Shown: positions 1 to 9,872, numbered from the stretch's first letter. The stretch: 38,593 bases of DNA from an uncultured Eubacteriales bacterium (GCA_900316755.1 ONED01000035.1:1-38593); one strand, 5' to 3'. Made by a program: numbers and translations. The notes: generated from the sequence alone by a model not told the origin.

Positions 1-1363
1 ATTTTTTGACGGGAAGTTATATGACAACACTTACTATACAGTGAAGGATGTGCCACTTGGATATTTGACACAGGCAATACGTTTTAATCCGACGGGCAAA
101 ACAAATGCGGTAGCATCGGCAACAAATAAGGATCCGGTGACTCCGCCACCGGCAGATGATATTTATCTGGATAATACACCGGAGAAGGATTTCACAGAGT
201 GGACATTCTCAACGGTAGGAATCGCGGATCAAAAAGTTACAGGAAATTTAAATTGGATAACGCCAAATATTTCAAATTCCTTAGATAAAACTTTATTCCG
301 AGGCAAAATTCAGTTTGCGGATGACTCTACCAAGATTGGAAATTTATATATTGGTGGAGCTGTCACCGGGGATATTAGTCAATATCGCGGATTTATCATT
401 CGTGGATTTGATGATGCAGACCCGAATTTAACACTCGGTTTTGCCGGAACAGATGGGATTTTCTATAATAAAGACGGAGCAACCAATGAAAAGATAGCGA
501 TGTTTTATAGTGGCAAAGCAGGAGTCGCATTGAGAGGAAATTCTGACTTGGAAATTGCGCTTTCTGTTGAGTTTACAAGTGTGACAGATGGAAAAGCTGA
601 CTTAAAGGTTGGAGTCTTCTTTAATGAAAAACTGTATGACAACACTTACTATACCGTGAAAGATGTACCTGTAGAATATTTAACACAGAATATTCGCTGG
701 TATTCACCATTGGGTACCAATACGATTGCATCTGTTGCAATTGCCGGAGGTGGTGGCAGTTTAGGAGATGACTTTAATGGCATCAATTCAAGTTATGAAG
801 AATTGACAATGAATGATTTCTCTATTTTTGATGCAAAGATAGACAGCGTTCAAGAAGGCAAAGACTGGCGTGCAGAAAACTACTGCGACAAAGATACTTT
901 GGATGGAAGTGCAGTGAGTGTTGTGTGTAACTTCCCGGAGAAGACGACAGCAAGATTTAGCGTTGGTGGAACTTTCTGGCGTGGAGTTTTCGTAGGTTCA
1001 CTCTCAGACGGAACTTTGGAAGTTGGTTATATCAGTGCATCCGGTGAGGCAAAAAAGATTGCATATCTTGATGCACAGACAGCGGGTATGGATAAGCTCA
1101 CAGGCAGGGAGCTGACGATTAGACTGACCTTTGACATTGATGAGAAGACCGCTGAAAAGGGTGATTTAAGACTTGGCATCTATGTAAATGGAAAACTCTA
1201 CGAGAATAGGCATCGAATCGTAAGAGATGTTGACTTAGAAACCATGACGAGAACCATGAAGTTGTATGTGACGGCGGCACCATTTGAGATTAAGTCTGTG
1301 GTGAAAGCGCCTGATTTATCAAAATTTGGATTTAACAATCAGACATGGAAAGATGAAATTTAG
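1..1363 (+). CDS. Modular secreted protein, 5' end outside the window
   Basis: This is the 3' part of a gene; the reading frame is already open at base 2, so the true start lies upstream. It begins inside a ~200-residue module (FFDGKLYDNTYYTVKDVP), carries one complete module (about nt 165-720, from DNTPEKDFTEWTF to LTQNIRWYSP), a Gly-rich linker and then a diverged third copy (about 770-1290, ending LRLGIYVNGKLYENRHRIV). The modules recur four times in the large protein at 5296-9702. The alternating pattern and the motif VGVFFNGKLYDN suggest a beta-sandwich binding module, but I do not recognise a named family. There is no LPXTG motif or C-terminal membrane anchor. Export is inferred from the paralogue, because no signal peptide is visible here. 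The next gene starts 15 bases downstream, so the two are probably co-transcribed. Confidence 0.75.
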   Translation, partial: FFDGKLYDNTYYTVKDVPLGYLTQAIRFNPTGKTNAVASATNKDPVTPPPADDIYLDNTPEKDFTEWTFSTVGIADQKVTGNLNWITPNISNSLDKTLFRGKIQFADDSTKIGNLYIGGAVTGDISQYRGFIIRGFDDADPNLTLGFAGTDGIFYNKDGATNEKIAMFYSGKAGVALRGNSDLEIALSVEFTSVTDGKADLKVGVFFNEKLYDNTYYTVKDVPVEYLTQNIRWYSPLGTNTIASVAIAGGGGSLGDDFNGINSSYEELTMNDFSIFDAKIDSVQEGKDWRAENYCDKDTLDGSAVSVVCNFPEKTTARFSVGGTFWRGVFVGSLSDGTLEVGYISASGEAKKIAYLDAQTAGMDKLTGRELTIRLTFDIDEKTAEKGDLRLGIYVNGKLYENRHRIVRDVDLETMTRTMKLYVTAAPFEIKSVVKAPDLSKFGFNNQTWKDEI

Positions 1364-1378
1364 TTAGGAGTGCACGCT

Positions 1379-3478
1379 ATGTTTGAACATGCAAAATGGA
1401 TATGGTGTCAAAATGCAGATGTGACGGACAGCTACACAGAATTCTATGTTAATTGCGAATTGGACGAGGATATTCCCGTCCAAATTCGCATATCTGCGGA
1501 TTCGAATTATGCAGTCTATGTAAACGGTGCTTTTGCCGATAGTGGACAATATGCGGATTTTCCGCATTATAAGGTGTTTGATGAGATTGATATAAGCCAT
1601 TATATTCATGCAGGGAAAAATCACATTGCAATCGTGGTGTGGCATTATGGGATTCCTTCTTTTGGCTATTATATAGGAAAGCCCGGTGTGATTTTTGAAG
1701 TGGAGCAGGCAGGAGAGATTATCTGTTCCTCCGATGAAAACATCTTATGTAGAAAGAGCAGACGCTACACAAGCGGCAGAAATGTGAGAATTACGGAGCA
1801 ACTTGGACTGACCTTTCATGTGGACATGAAGGAAAACAATAACTGGATGATGGGATTGGATCTGGATGATTTTGACCACAGTTTCTTGCAGACAGGAATG
1901 CCTCAGGAACTCTATCCAAGGGAGATTCGGAAGCTTATTGTAAAGCCGCGGGCTGCATCTGAAATAGTGAGTCAAGGTGGATTCACATATCTTCCGGAAG
2001 AAGGACATGCAGGATTTCGCATGATGCACGCGGCCATTTCGTTCTATCGCTGGTTCGATATAGGCGAGAAGAAAGAAGGGAAGACGATTTTAAACAGACC
2101 TTGCGGAGAAGGAATCTATTTTATTGTTGATTTAAAAGAAGAAACTGCAGGTTATGTGGATTTTGATATAGAAGTAGACGAAGATTGTGAACTGGAGATT
2201 GGATGGGGAGAGCATCTGGAAGATGGACGCTGCAGTACACAAATCGCAGAACGAAATTTCTCGGCAACAGTCAGTTTAAAGCGTGGAAGAAATAGCTATA
2301 TGAATCCATTTCGACGGATGGGATGCAGATATCTACAGTTCTTTGTACATACATCGAAGGTTGCAATATATTATGCGGGGTTAAGACCAAGTGTATATCC
2401 GGTAACCATACAGCCGTATGAAAGTGGCAATCTTTTGCGGGACGAAATTTATAAAGTGTGCTGCAACACCTTACTACATTGCATGCATGAGCACTATGAG
2501 GATTGCCCTTGGAGAGAGCAGGCATTCTATTCGTTGGACTCACGCAATCAGATGCTTTGCGGATATTATGCATTCGGAGAGACAGAGTTTCCAAAGGCAG
2601 GATTGAAGTTGATTGCAAGGTCTATTCGTGAGGATGGATTGCTTCCAATGTGTTATCCAACCAATGAAAAACTTGCGATTCCATCATTTGCACTATCTTA
2701 TCTCTTGCAGGTGGCCGAGTATTACAGACACACGAAAGACAAAGAAACCATCGAGTTCTGTTTCGATACTGCCAAGACGGTGATTGATACTTTTGTGGAA
2801 CATATTGATGCGACCGGGCTGGTTCCAATCTTTGATGAGACAAAGAAATATTGGAATTTCTATGAGTGGCAGCCGTATCTGAACGGAAGAGGAAATGAAG
2901 GCAAAGTGTATGACATGTGTCTGAATGCATGGTTATCGCTTGCCTTGGATTATTTTATAGAGATTTGCGAGGTGCTTGAGATAGATGCAAAGGACTACCG
3001 CTTCACAAAAACGAGTTTGAATGAAACGATTGCCAGAGAATTCTATGATGAGGCAGCAGGACTTTTTGTTATATGTAGAGGTCAGGAGCGAGATCAATAT
3101 AGCGTCCTTGCAAATGCACTTGGATGCCTGTGTGGTGCGGCAGACCACCTGAACAGAGACACCATGATGAAGATTATTCTGCAAAACGGATGGGATGGAG
3201 AAGGGATGGATGTCATTCCGGCAACGCTCTCGATGCATACCTTCCGGTATGAAGCATTACTCAAAGAAAATAGAGATGTCTATAAAGACAAAATATTAGA
3301 TGAAATTGACCATGTCTACTTCCGCATGTTGCGGATGGGAGCAACTTCCTTCTGGGAAACGGAACTTGGAAGCAGAGATTTCAGCTATGCAGGTTCGCTG
3401 TGTCATGGATGGAGTGCAATGCCGATATATTACTACAAAACCCTTGGGGAGAGACAAGATTATGAATGTGAACAGTAG
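1379..3478 (+). CDS. GH78-like (alpha-L-rhamnosidase-type) six-hairpin glycosidase
   Basis: This predicted 699-residue enzyme has no signal peptide and is probably cytoplasmic. An N-terminal beta-sandwich (residues ~1-330; WIWCQ, ISADSNYAVYVNG, HIAIVVWHYG) precedes an (alpha/alpha)6 domain. Family landmarks are the DCP motif at Asp375-Pro377, Asp387 in the position of the usual acid, and the late FWETELGS segment with Glu660, followed by SLCHGWSAMPIYYY. The usual RExxGWxGD sequence is altered to REQAFYSLD, so substrate specificity may differ from true rhamnosidases. The listed ATG has AGGAG eight bases upstream; a GTG nine bases earlier overlaps that site and is less likely. The gene overlaps the following hexosaminidase gene by 17 bases, indicating one operon. 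Confidence 0.8.
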   Translation: MFEHAKWIWCQNADVTDSYTEFYVNCELDEDIPVQIRISADSNYAVYVNGAFADSGQYADFPHYKVFDEIDISHYIHAGKNHIAIVVWHYGIPSFGYYIGKPGVIFEVEQAGEIICSSDENILCRKSRRYTSGRNVRITEQLGLTFHVDMKENNNWMMGLDLDDFDHSFLQTGMPQELYPREIRKLIVKPRAASEIVSQGGFTYLPEEGHAGFRMMHAAISFYRWFDIGEKKEGKTILNRPCGEGIYFIVDLKEETAGYVDFDIEVDEDCELEIGWGEHLEDGRCSTQIAERNFSATVSLKRGRNSYMNPFRRMGCRYLQFFVHTSKVAIYYAGLRPSVYPVTIQPYESGNLLRDEIYKVCCNTLLHCMHEHYEDCPWREQAFYSLDSRNQMLCGYYAFGETEFPKAGLKLIARSIREDGLLPMCYPTNEKLAIPSFALSYLLQVAEYYRHTKDKETIEFCFDTAKTVIDTFVEHIDATGLVPIFDETKKYWNFYEWQPYLNGRGNEGKVYDMCLNAWLSLALDYFIEICEVLEIDAKDYRFTKTSLNETIAREFYDEAAGLFVICRGQERDQYSVLANALGCLCGAADHLNRDTMMKIILQNGWDGEGMDVIPATLSMHTFRYEALLKENRDVYKDKILDEIDHVYFRMLRMGATSFWETELGSRDFSYAGSLCHGWSAMPIYYYKTLGERQDYECEQ

Positions 3479-5279
3479 CAATCTAAAAGACAGTCTAAAG
3501 AGCGGTGTAAAAGCATTGGAGGAAAATGGTTTTCTGCAAAGGTGTGAGAACGGCATTCGATTAGATGCGATTCAGGGTAGTACGATGATGGTCGAGAAGC
3601 ATGAAGACACCATCACTATCACTTATGATACAGAGCCACATTTTTATATGGCATTGGCACGCAGCATGGTCATGTCTGAGGGAAAACACATAATCGAAGC
3701 AAAGGCAAAACGGCTTGGGTTTATGCTGGATTGTTCACGCAATGCAGTGTCAAAGCCAAGAACCGTGAAGGAATTAATCTGTTTGCTGGTTATGGCAGGA
3801 TATGATTATCTGGAACTGTATACAGAGGACACCTATGAACTGCCGGATGAGCCTTATTTTGGCTATAAGCGTGGTCGATATAGCGCGGAGGAACTGAAAG
3901 AAATCGTTGCTTTTGCAGATAGATTCCGCTTTGGAGTTGTGCCGTGCATTCAGACGTTGGCACATCTGAAGACATTGGCAAATTGGAAACCGTATTACGA
4001 CCACATGGATATTGATGATGTTCTTCTTACCGGTGATGAGAGAACCTATCGCCTGATTCGCAAATGCATCCGTTTTTGGAAAGAAATATGTCATACCAAG
4101 AGAATCAACATCGGAAGTGATGAGGCATATCGACAGGGGCGTGGAAAGTACACAGATATCTACGGATATAAAAGTACACCGGAGGTATATCTGGAACACA
4201 TGCAGAAGGTGTTTGAAATCTGTAAGGAGGAAGGTGTAGAACCGGAATTCTGGGCGGACGCTTTCTATGATTCGAAGTTTTCGAAAGAGGAAGTAGAGAA
4301 TCTCTTTGATGGCACACAGTTGCCAATTGTGTGGCGGTATCGTTATACAGAAGCGGAACAGCTTCACGACTATCTTCCGCGGTGTAAAGAATATGCAGGT
4401 AAGGTCATGTTTGCCTGTGCCGCATATCGATGCTACAGTTACGCTCCTGAAAATCTGTATTCCCAACGCAGTATTGATGCCTTGTTTGATGTGGCATGGC
4501 AATATGGTGTGGATGATGTACTGCTGACTGCCTGGGGAAATGATGGAAGCGGTTGCTCGGCAATTGCGATTATGCCGACGATATGGTATGTGGCACAGAA
4601 ACTTTATCCCTGTGATGTTGATTTGGAACGCTTGCTGTATGAGCTTACGGGCTATACAAAAGCGGAGTGGGAAGTGTGCGATAAGTTAAATTATGTGATG
4701 CCTGGAACGAACAGGCAGACAAATGCAGCGAAATATTTATTGTATAACGATTTTTTAATCGGTCTTTTGGATTATAACATTCCGGATCATGCGGCAAAAA
4801 TCTATCAGGATTTATTGCCGGAATTCAGGGTATTGGCGGAACGCGGAGGAAGGTTTTCTTATCTCTTTGCAGTATATGAGGCGCAGTGCAGAGTGCTTAC
4901 ACGTAAAGCGACGTTTAGTAAACGCTTATACAAAGCATATCAGGAGGACGACAGGGCGACGATAAGGAGCCTGATAGAAGAACTCCCTCTGATTGCAGAG
5001 GATTTGAAAGAATTTATTCGGTTATACCGCATTCACTGGATGACGGAGTACAAAGGATTTGGTTTTGAGGTAATTGACATCCGTATCGGAGGATTAATTG
5101 CCCGAATTGACACGGTAATCAGTGTCCTGAATGATTATTTGGATGGGAAGACAGAACGTATCTATGAGCTTGATGAGAAGCGGATTGAGTATTTCTGTAA
5201 TCAGCTCAAAGGCGAGGATGTATATTCCCCATTCCATTGTCATTGGGGAACTGCATATACAGTGAATATTGTTTATTAG
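3462..5279 (+). CDS. GH20-family beta-N-acetylhexosaminidase-like enzyme
   Basis: The 605-residue product has an N-terminal alpha/beta domain and a GH20 TIM barrel starting near residue 86 (GFMLDCSRN; YDYLELYTEDTYEL). The family's catalytic Asp-Glu pair is visible as Asp220-Glu221 in NIGSDEAYRQGRG. GH20 enzymes release terminal GlcNAc or GalNAc by substrate-assisted catalysis. There is no signal peptide, so it probably acts on imported oligosaccharides. The start ATG lies inside the end of the GH78-like gene with GGGGAG upstream; longer frames extending further upstream lack support. The C-terminal ~170 residues are helical and resemble those of intracellular Firmicutes members. It could prefer galactosamine or N-glycan fragments; the sequence alone does not decide. 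Confidence 0.82.
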   Translation: MNVNSSNLKDSLKSGVKALEENGFLQRCENGIRLDAIQGSTMMVEKHEDTITITYDTEPHFYMALARSMVMSEGKHIIEAKAKRLGFMLDCSRNAVSKPRTVKELICLLVMAGYDYLELYTEDTYELPDEPYFGYKRGRYSAEELKEIVAFADRFRFGVVPCIQTLAHLKTLANWKPYYDHMDIDDVLLTGDERTYRLIRKCIRFWKEICHTKRINIGSDEAYRQGRGKYTDIYGYKSTPEVYLEHMQKVFEICKEEGVEPEFWADAFYDSKFSKEEVENLFDGTQLPIVWRYRYTEAEQLHDYLPRCKEYAGKVMFACAAYRCYSYAPENLYSQRSIDALFDVAWQYGVDDVLLTAWGNDGSGCSAIAIMPTIWYVAQKLYPCDVDLERLLYELTGYTKAEWEVCDKLNYVMPGTNRQTNAAKYLLYNDFLIGLLDYNIPDHAAKIYQDLLPEFRVLAERGGRFSYLFAVYEAQCRVLTRKATFSKRLYKAYQEDDRATIRSLIEELPLIAEDLKEFIRLYRIHWMTEYKGFGFEVIDIRIGGLIARIDTVISVLNDYLDGKTERIYELDEKRIEYFCNQLKGEDVYSPFHCHWGTAYTVNIVY

Positions 5280-5295
5280 AAGGAGGAACAGACCT

Positions 5296-8200
5296 ATGAA
5301 AAGAAGGAGGAAAGAATCTATGAAACAAACGATGAAACAACGGCTGGTGGCAATCATTTGCATGGTATGTATGTTGCTCTCTGTATCTTATGTCGGCACA
5401 CCGATATATGCAGAGGCAGAGGGGACGGACATTACGCTTGAGAATGCACCGGAAAGAGAATTTAAGAATTGGACATTCAGTGATGTGGGGCTAACAGACC
5501 AGACCGTGACCGACAATTTGAACTGGGGAACTGACTGGCAGGAGAAAACAGCTGCAAAGACATTGGATAAGACACTGTTTACCGGAAAAATAAAGTTCGC
5601 TGATGATTCCACCCAGTTTGGTAACCTCTATATTGGTGGAGCAGTTCGTGGGGACAACAGTAAATACCGAGGATTCATTATCCGTGGATATAATGACACA
5701 GACCCGAATTTGACATTCGGTTTCGCAGGAAAAGACGGAATTTTCTATAATAAAGACGGAGCAACCAACAAACAAATAGCAGAGTTTTATAGTGACCAGG
5801 CCGGAGTGGCGTTGCGGGGAAACAGTGAGCTGGAACTTGCAATTTCGGTAGAATATACCGATGTAACCACAGCTGGTTTGGTAACAATGAAAGTTGGTGT
5901 TTTCTTTAATGGAAAGCTATATAACAATGAATATTTTACAGTTAAGGATGTGCCAGAAGAATATCTAACTCAGAATATTCGGTGGTACCTTCCTTCTGGA
6001 ACTAACGCGATTGCTTCTTATTTATTAAAAGATACAAGCCTTACAAATTTAGCAAAAGAGGAAGTAATACTTGAAAATGCACCGGAAAAAGAATTTTCTG
6101 AGTGGACGTTTCAGGATGTGGGAATTGCAGATAAGACATTGACTGACAATGATCTGTGGGATAACAACTATACCAATGGAAGATCCCTGGACAAAACAAT
6201 TTTCCGTGGGAAAATCAAGTTTTCTAACGACGACAGTACAAAGGCATTTGGTAATTTCTATATTGGAGCAAAGGATCCTGCAAGTGGAAGCCAATGGAGA
6301 GGTCTTCTATTTACAGCAAACGGAGCAGATAAATTAAACTTCGGTTTTGTGGGAACAGATGGCTGTTTCTTTGATGCAAACGGAAAGACAACCAATACCT
6401 CAAACGGATTTTTGGCAGTGTTTGACCCGGCTGTAGCAGGAACAACCTTAAGAGGAAACGCAGACCTACATGTATCTATCTCAGTAGAGTATGTCAACAA
6501 GACGTCAGACAAGACCGACTTGAAGCTGGGTGTTTTCTTTGACGGGAAGTTATATGATAACACTTACTATACAGTGAAGGATGTGCCACTTGGATATTTG
6601 ACACAGACGATTCGCTTCCGGCCGACAGGAAAATCTAATGAAGTAAAATCTTGTGTTGCGGGAACATATTTGGAAAATATGTTTGATATGGGATATAAGG
6701 AATGGACATTTTCTGATGTAGGTATTGCTGACCAAACATTAAGTGGACATCTTAACCTGACTAGAGTTGCAACTACCACGCCTAAGTTAGATAAAACCAT
6801 TTTTAACGGGAAAATTCTATTCCCGGCAGGAGGCAGAGATATTTTCGGTAATTTTTACGTGGGTGGTGCTTCCGATGCGAATAGTACCAATGGCACTTGG
6901 ACGGGATTTTACCTTCGAGGTAGCACAACGGTAGATGAAGGGCTAGACCTTCTCTATACGAACGACTCAGGAACTACTGCTTACAATATTTGTACGTTTA
7001 AGAAAGAAACGGCAGGGACAACGCTTCGCGGCAATGAAAACCTACAGGTTTCCGTTTCGGTGGAAACGATAAAAGATACAGAATCAGGATCGACGGTTAC
7101 GGTGAAATTAGGTGTATTCTTTGATGGAAAGTTGTACGATAATCAATATTATTATCCAACGGTTTCAACCGGAATTTTATATAAGACCGCGAAATGGGCA
7201 AGTGCGAAGAATAGCCCAAGGGTTGCTTCTCACAGAGCATCCCAGATTACACTGGAGAATGCCCCGGAAAAGGACTATACATACTGGACCTTCTCGGATA
7301 TTGGAATTCAAGATCAGGTCATTGTAAACAACTATCTCTGGGATAATTTATATACGAATAATGGTACATTAAATGAAACGATCTTTAACGGAAAGATCAA
7401 TTTTGATAATACAACTAATTTTGGTAATTGTTTTATTGGTGGGGCAAACACGACAGACGGCAACAAATATTCCGGATTTCGTTTTAATGCGGATGGAACC
7501 ACAGATTGCCTGAATTTTGGGTTCTATGGCGCAGGTAATTACTATAATGAAAACGGCAATACAGGAAACGGAAGCAAGACGGGAATCTTAACTGTTATAA
7601 CACCGGAAAAAGCAGGAACAACTCTTCGTGGCAATTCCGAACTACAAGTTTCTATTTCCGTAAAATATGTGAGTGTGACAGATACAACAGCCACATTAAA
7701 GGTAGGTCTTTTCTTAGATGGAAAACTCTACAACAATGAGTACTACACCGTAAAAGATGTACCAAAGGAGTATCTGTATCGTACCGTACACTTTAATCCG
7801 ATAGGGCAGAACAATCGGATACAATCACTTGGCAAGGCGAAGAATCTCCTGGCAGATACATCTTCCTTTGAGCTTGCGGCAAGCCATGTCAATGGGTACG
7901 CAGAGAATATCGGATATGGTACAGAATGTCTGACCGATGGTGTAGCAAAGCAGACAAAACCTTATTATATGGGAGTTGATAAAGCAGCAACATTAGAATT
8001 TTCATTTGATGGTGTTTACAATGTTGACCGTGTTCGTTTATACAGAAACTATGCAGCAAGTAGTTTCCCTCAAAACTTTACAATCAGTGCGTATACAAAG
8101 GATGGCTGGCAGACAGTCAAGACAGTAAGTAATTATGCATCTTCTGTAGGTTGGAATAATATTTCTTTTGATGATGCAGTATGTTCAGCGATTCGTTTGA

Positions 8201-9702
8201 CAACCACGGACGCTAGCAAAATGGATCTTGGTGAGATCGAGATTTTGGGAAGCGATACTCTGGCAAATGTAGAAACCCCGGGTATGGTCAGCTATGAGGC
8301 AGTAGCATTGGCAGTTGGACAAAATGAGGTCGCATTAAATAATGGTACTTATGTAGAGGAAGGATATCGCCTGATTGCGAATTCTGCAAATGAGACAGCG
8401 AAATTGCAGTTCATGTTTGATTATACCGTAGATGCAAGAGGAATCAGCTTCTTTACAAAGGAGGCGGAAGCATTTCCAAGCGCGTTTCAGGTATATGCAT
8501 ATACAGGAAGCGCATGGGAATTAGTTCATACAGTTAGCGGATACACGCCAAGTGCGGGCACAAGACTTCATGAATTTACGTTTAATAGCCCGGTGACTTG
8601 TACCAGTATCATGGCAGTATTTGACACCTTATATGATATCTATGGAGCAGGCAATTCCTATGGCCTTCAGATTCAGGAGATGCGTGTGGATGGTGTTCAA
8701 TCAAAAGAAAACCGTGCGTTATTGGGCGTAGTTGATACCCAGGGTTCTCGTGTAGAGAGTACAGATATTAATGCAGTAAGAGAGATATTGATTGGAACAA
8801 GAACAGCTTCCGCAAGCTTTGATTTGAATATGGATAGAGAATGTACTGCAAAGGATTTAGTGAGAATAAAACGTTTTTTTTCAGCAAGCGGTAACAAGAC
8901 GAGAGAATTTGACATCACCTGTATGAGTTTTAACCTGCTTGCCGAGGATAGTGATGTGTATGGAACACAGGCAACACGTGCGCCGCTCATTGCACAATAT
9001 ATTCGTGAACAGCAACCGGATTTAGTGGGTATTCAAGAATGTGCAAAAGCCACAACATACGATTGGACTACCGATTTTGTAAATCAGGTATGTGCAGATG
9101 GATTGTACACAGCGGTAAAGATTGGTGACGAATCTGGTTTTAAAAATACTAGTACCCATTATAAAGCGGATGGAACGATTCCGGCCGGATCCGGTCTCGT
9201 GATTTTCTATAAAACAAGTCGCTTTGAGACGCGTGTAACCGGAGCTGCGGAATATTCTGACATCTCATATACGTCAGATAATCAACAACGTTATTATCAG
9301 TGGGTAATGCTGACGGATAGATTGACGGGTGAGAAAGTGACCATGACAAACACGCATTGGTCCATCAATCGTGATGAGGAAGGTATTGCTAATCGCTCGA
9401 AACAGTCGGAGCAGTTGTTAGCATTCTGGCAAAAGGAAGTTGGAAATGGATTGCTTTTTGGAACCGGCGATTATAATGATAATCAGAGAACACAAAGCAT
9501 TGATAATTTGCAAAGCACAATTTATAAAGAAGTGATTGGACTGAAAGGTGGCTCCGATCATGTAATTAATCACATTGATCACGTGTTCTGCAACCCACAA
9601 GTGATGAACCTGAAAGAAAGCGAATTCTTACATGCGACAGTAGGAGGTACGGTTCTCTCAGATCATTCACAGATTTTGACAACAATATCTTATAAAAAAT
9701 AA
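5296..9702 (+). CDS. Large secreted protein: 4 repeat modules, 2 discoidin-like domains, dockerin-like segment, EEP phosphoesterase
   Basis: The ~1468-residue product starts with a signal peptide (KQRLVAIICMVCMLLSVSYV, likely cut near IYA|EAEG). Four ~200-residue modules follow at about nt 5431-6020, 6064-6650, 6664-7215 and 7246-7825, each opening with a variant of LENAPEKEFxEWTF. Two F5/8 type C (discoidin, CBM32-like) domains span about 7843-8250 and 8290-8695. A dockerin-like segment at about 8725-8890 has one good calcium loop (DLNMDRECTAKD: D1, N3, D5, D12) and one degenerate one. The C-terminus is an endonuclease/exonuclease/phosphatase domain: MSFNLLAED, QPDLVGIQECAK (metal Glu ~1248), TNTHWSI, GTGDYND and a final SDHSQ. 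Such domains cleave phosphodiesters or phosphomonoesters; the substrate is unknown. Two starts (5296 and 5320) each have an AGGAGG nine bases upstream; 5320 gives a more typical 31-residue signal peptide. Confidence 0.82.
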   Translation: MKRRRKESMKQTMKQRLVAIICMVCMLLSVSYVGTPIYAEAEGTDITLENAPEREFKNWTFSDVGLTDQTVTDNLNWGTDWQEKTAAKTLDKTLFTGKIKFADDSTQFGNLYIGGAVRGDNSKYRGFIIRGYNDTDPNLTFGFAGKDGIFYNKDGATNKQIAEFYSDQAGVALRGNSELELAISVEYTDVTTAGLVTMKVGVFFNGKLYNNEYFTVKDVPEEYLTQNIRWYLPSGTNAIASYLLKDTSLTNLAKEEVILENAPEKEFSEWTFQDVGIADKTLTDNDLWDNNYTNGRSLDKTIFRGKIKFSNDDSTKAFGNFYIGAKDPASGSQWRGLLFTANGADKLNFGFVGTDGCFFDANGKTTNTSNGFLAVFDPAVAGTTLRGNADLHVSISVEYVNKTSDKTDLKLGVFFDGKLYDNTYYTVKDVPLGYLTQTIRFRPTGKSNEVKSCVAGTYLENMFDMGYKEWTFSDVGIADQTLSGHLNLTRVATTTPKLDKTIFNGKILFPAGGRDIFGNFYVGGASDANSTNGTWTGFYLRGSTTVDEGLDLLYTNDSGTTAYNICTFKKETAGTTLRGNENLQVSVSVETIKDTESGSTVTVKLGVFFDGKLYDNQYYYPTVSTGILYKTAKWASAKNSPRVASHRASQITLENAPEKDYTYWTFSDIGIQDQVIVNNYLWDNLYTNNGTLNETIFNGKINFDNTTNFGNCFIGGANTTDGNKYSGFRFNADGTTDCLNFGFYGAGNYYNENGNTGNGSKTGILTVITPEKAGTTLRGNSELQVSISVKYVSVTDTTATLKVGLFLDGKLYNNEYYTVKDVPKEYLYRTVHFNPIGQNNRIQSLGKAKNLLADTSSFELAASHVNGYAENIGYGTECLTDGVAKQTKPYYMGVDKAATLEFSFDGVYNVDRVRLYRNYAASSFPQNFTISAYTKDGWQTVKTVSNYASSVGWNNISFDDAVCSAIRLTTTDASKMDLGEIEILGSDTLANVETPGMVSYEAVALAVGQNEVALNNGTYVEEGYRLIANSANETAKLQFMFDYTVDARGISFFTKEAEAFPSAFQVYAYTGSAWELVHTVSGYTPSAGTRLHEFTFNSPVTCTSIMAVFDTLYDIYGAGNSYGLQIQEMRVDGVQSKENRALLGVVDTQGSRVESTDINAVREILIGTRTASASFDLNMDRECTAKDLVRIKRFFSASGNKTREFDITCMSFNLLAEDSDVYGTQATRAPLIAQYIREQQPDLVGIQECAKATTYDWTTDFVNQVCADGLYTAVKIGDESGFKNTSTHYKADGTIPAGSGLVIFYKTSRFETRVTGAAEYSDISYTSDNQQRYYQWVMLTDRLTGEKVTMTNTHWSINRDEEGIANRSKQSEQLLAFWQKEVGNGLLFGTGDYNDNQRTQSIDNLQSTIYKEVIGLKGGSDHVINHIDHVFCNPQVMNLKESEFLHATVGGTVLSDHSQILTTISYKK
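5431..7825 (+). repeat. Four tandem copies of an unrecognised ~200-residue module
   Basis: The repeat unit runs from ENAPEKEFxxWTFxDVGI through LDKTxFxGKIxF, FGNxYIGGA, LNFGFxGxDGxFY, AGTTLRGNxELxxSISVEY and KVGVFFDGKLYDNxYYTVKDVP to YLTQxIRF. Two more copies and a partial one lie in the gene at 1-1363. At DNA level, bases 5-76 match 6538-6609 with one difference over about 70 bases, which indicates recent duplication or gene conversion between the two genes. Confidence 0.8.
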
Positions 9703-9718
9703 AATTGGAGGAATGAAT

Positions 9719-9847
9719 ATGAAATATGAAAACCCGATAATGGAAATATCCCAATTTGAATGTATTGATGTTGTAACTGTATCAGGTAACGAAGTTTCTG
9801 ATGGTAAAATTGAAGATGCCAATTCGTTGCCGGGAGAAGCATGGTAG
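9719..9847 (+). CDS. 42-residue peptide between dockerin and cohesin genes
   Basis: A short frame starts at ATG 9719 with GGAGG seven bases upstream and ends in TAG at 9847. It encodes a 42-residue acidic peptide beginning MKYENPIMEISQFECIDVVT and ending in NSLPGEAW. There is no signal peptide or membrane segment. The start fits a pattern (MKYExPxMEIxxFExxDVxTxS) that I recall as common among small clostridial proteins of unknown role encoded beside secreted protein genes; that is memory, not a search. It lies 16 bases after the phosphoesterase gene and 25 before the cohesin-like gene, so it is part of the operon. A RiPP precursor is possible in size, but no maturation enzyme is nearby. Confidence 0.6.
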   Translation: MKYENPIMEISQFECIDVVTVSGNEVSDGKIEDANSLPGEAW

Positions 9848-9872
9848 TGTTTACAGAAAGGAGGAGATAAGT

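Noticed and set aside
3774-4502. A 242-codon frame on the - strand
   Set aside because: It lies wholly inside the clear GH20 gene, is Cys/His/Ile-rich, and has no ribosome site; it is a shadow.
9801-9872. Upstream extension of the cohesin-like gene
   Set aside because: It would put 24 charged residues before an obvious signal peptide and overlaps the 42-residue peptide gene; AAAGGAGG supports the start at 9873.
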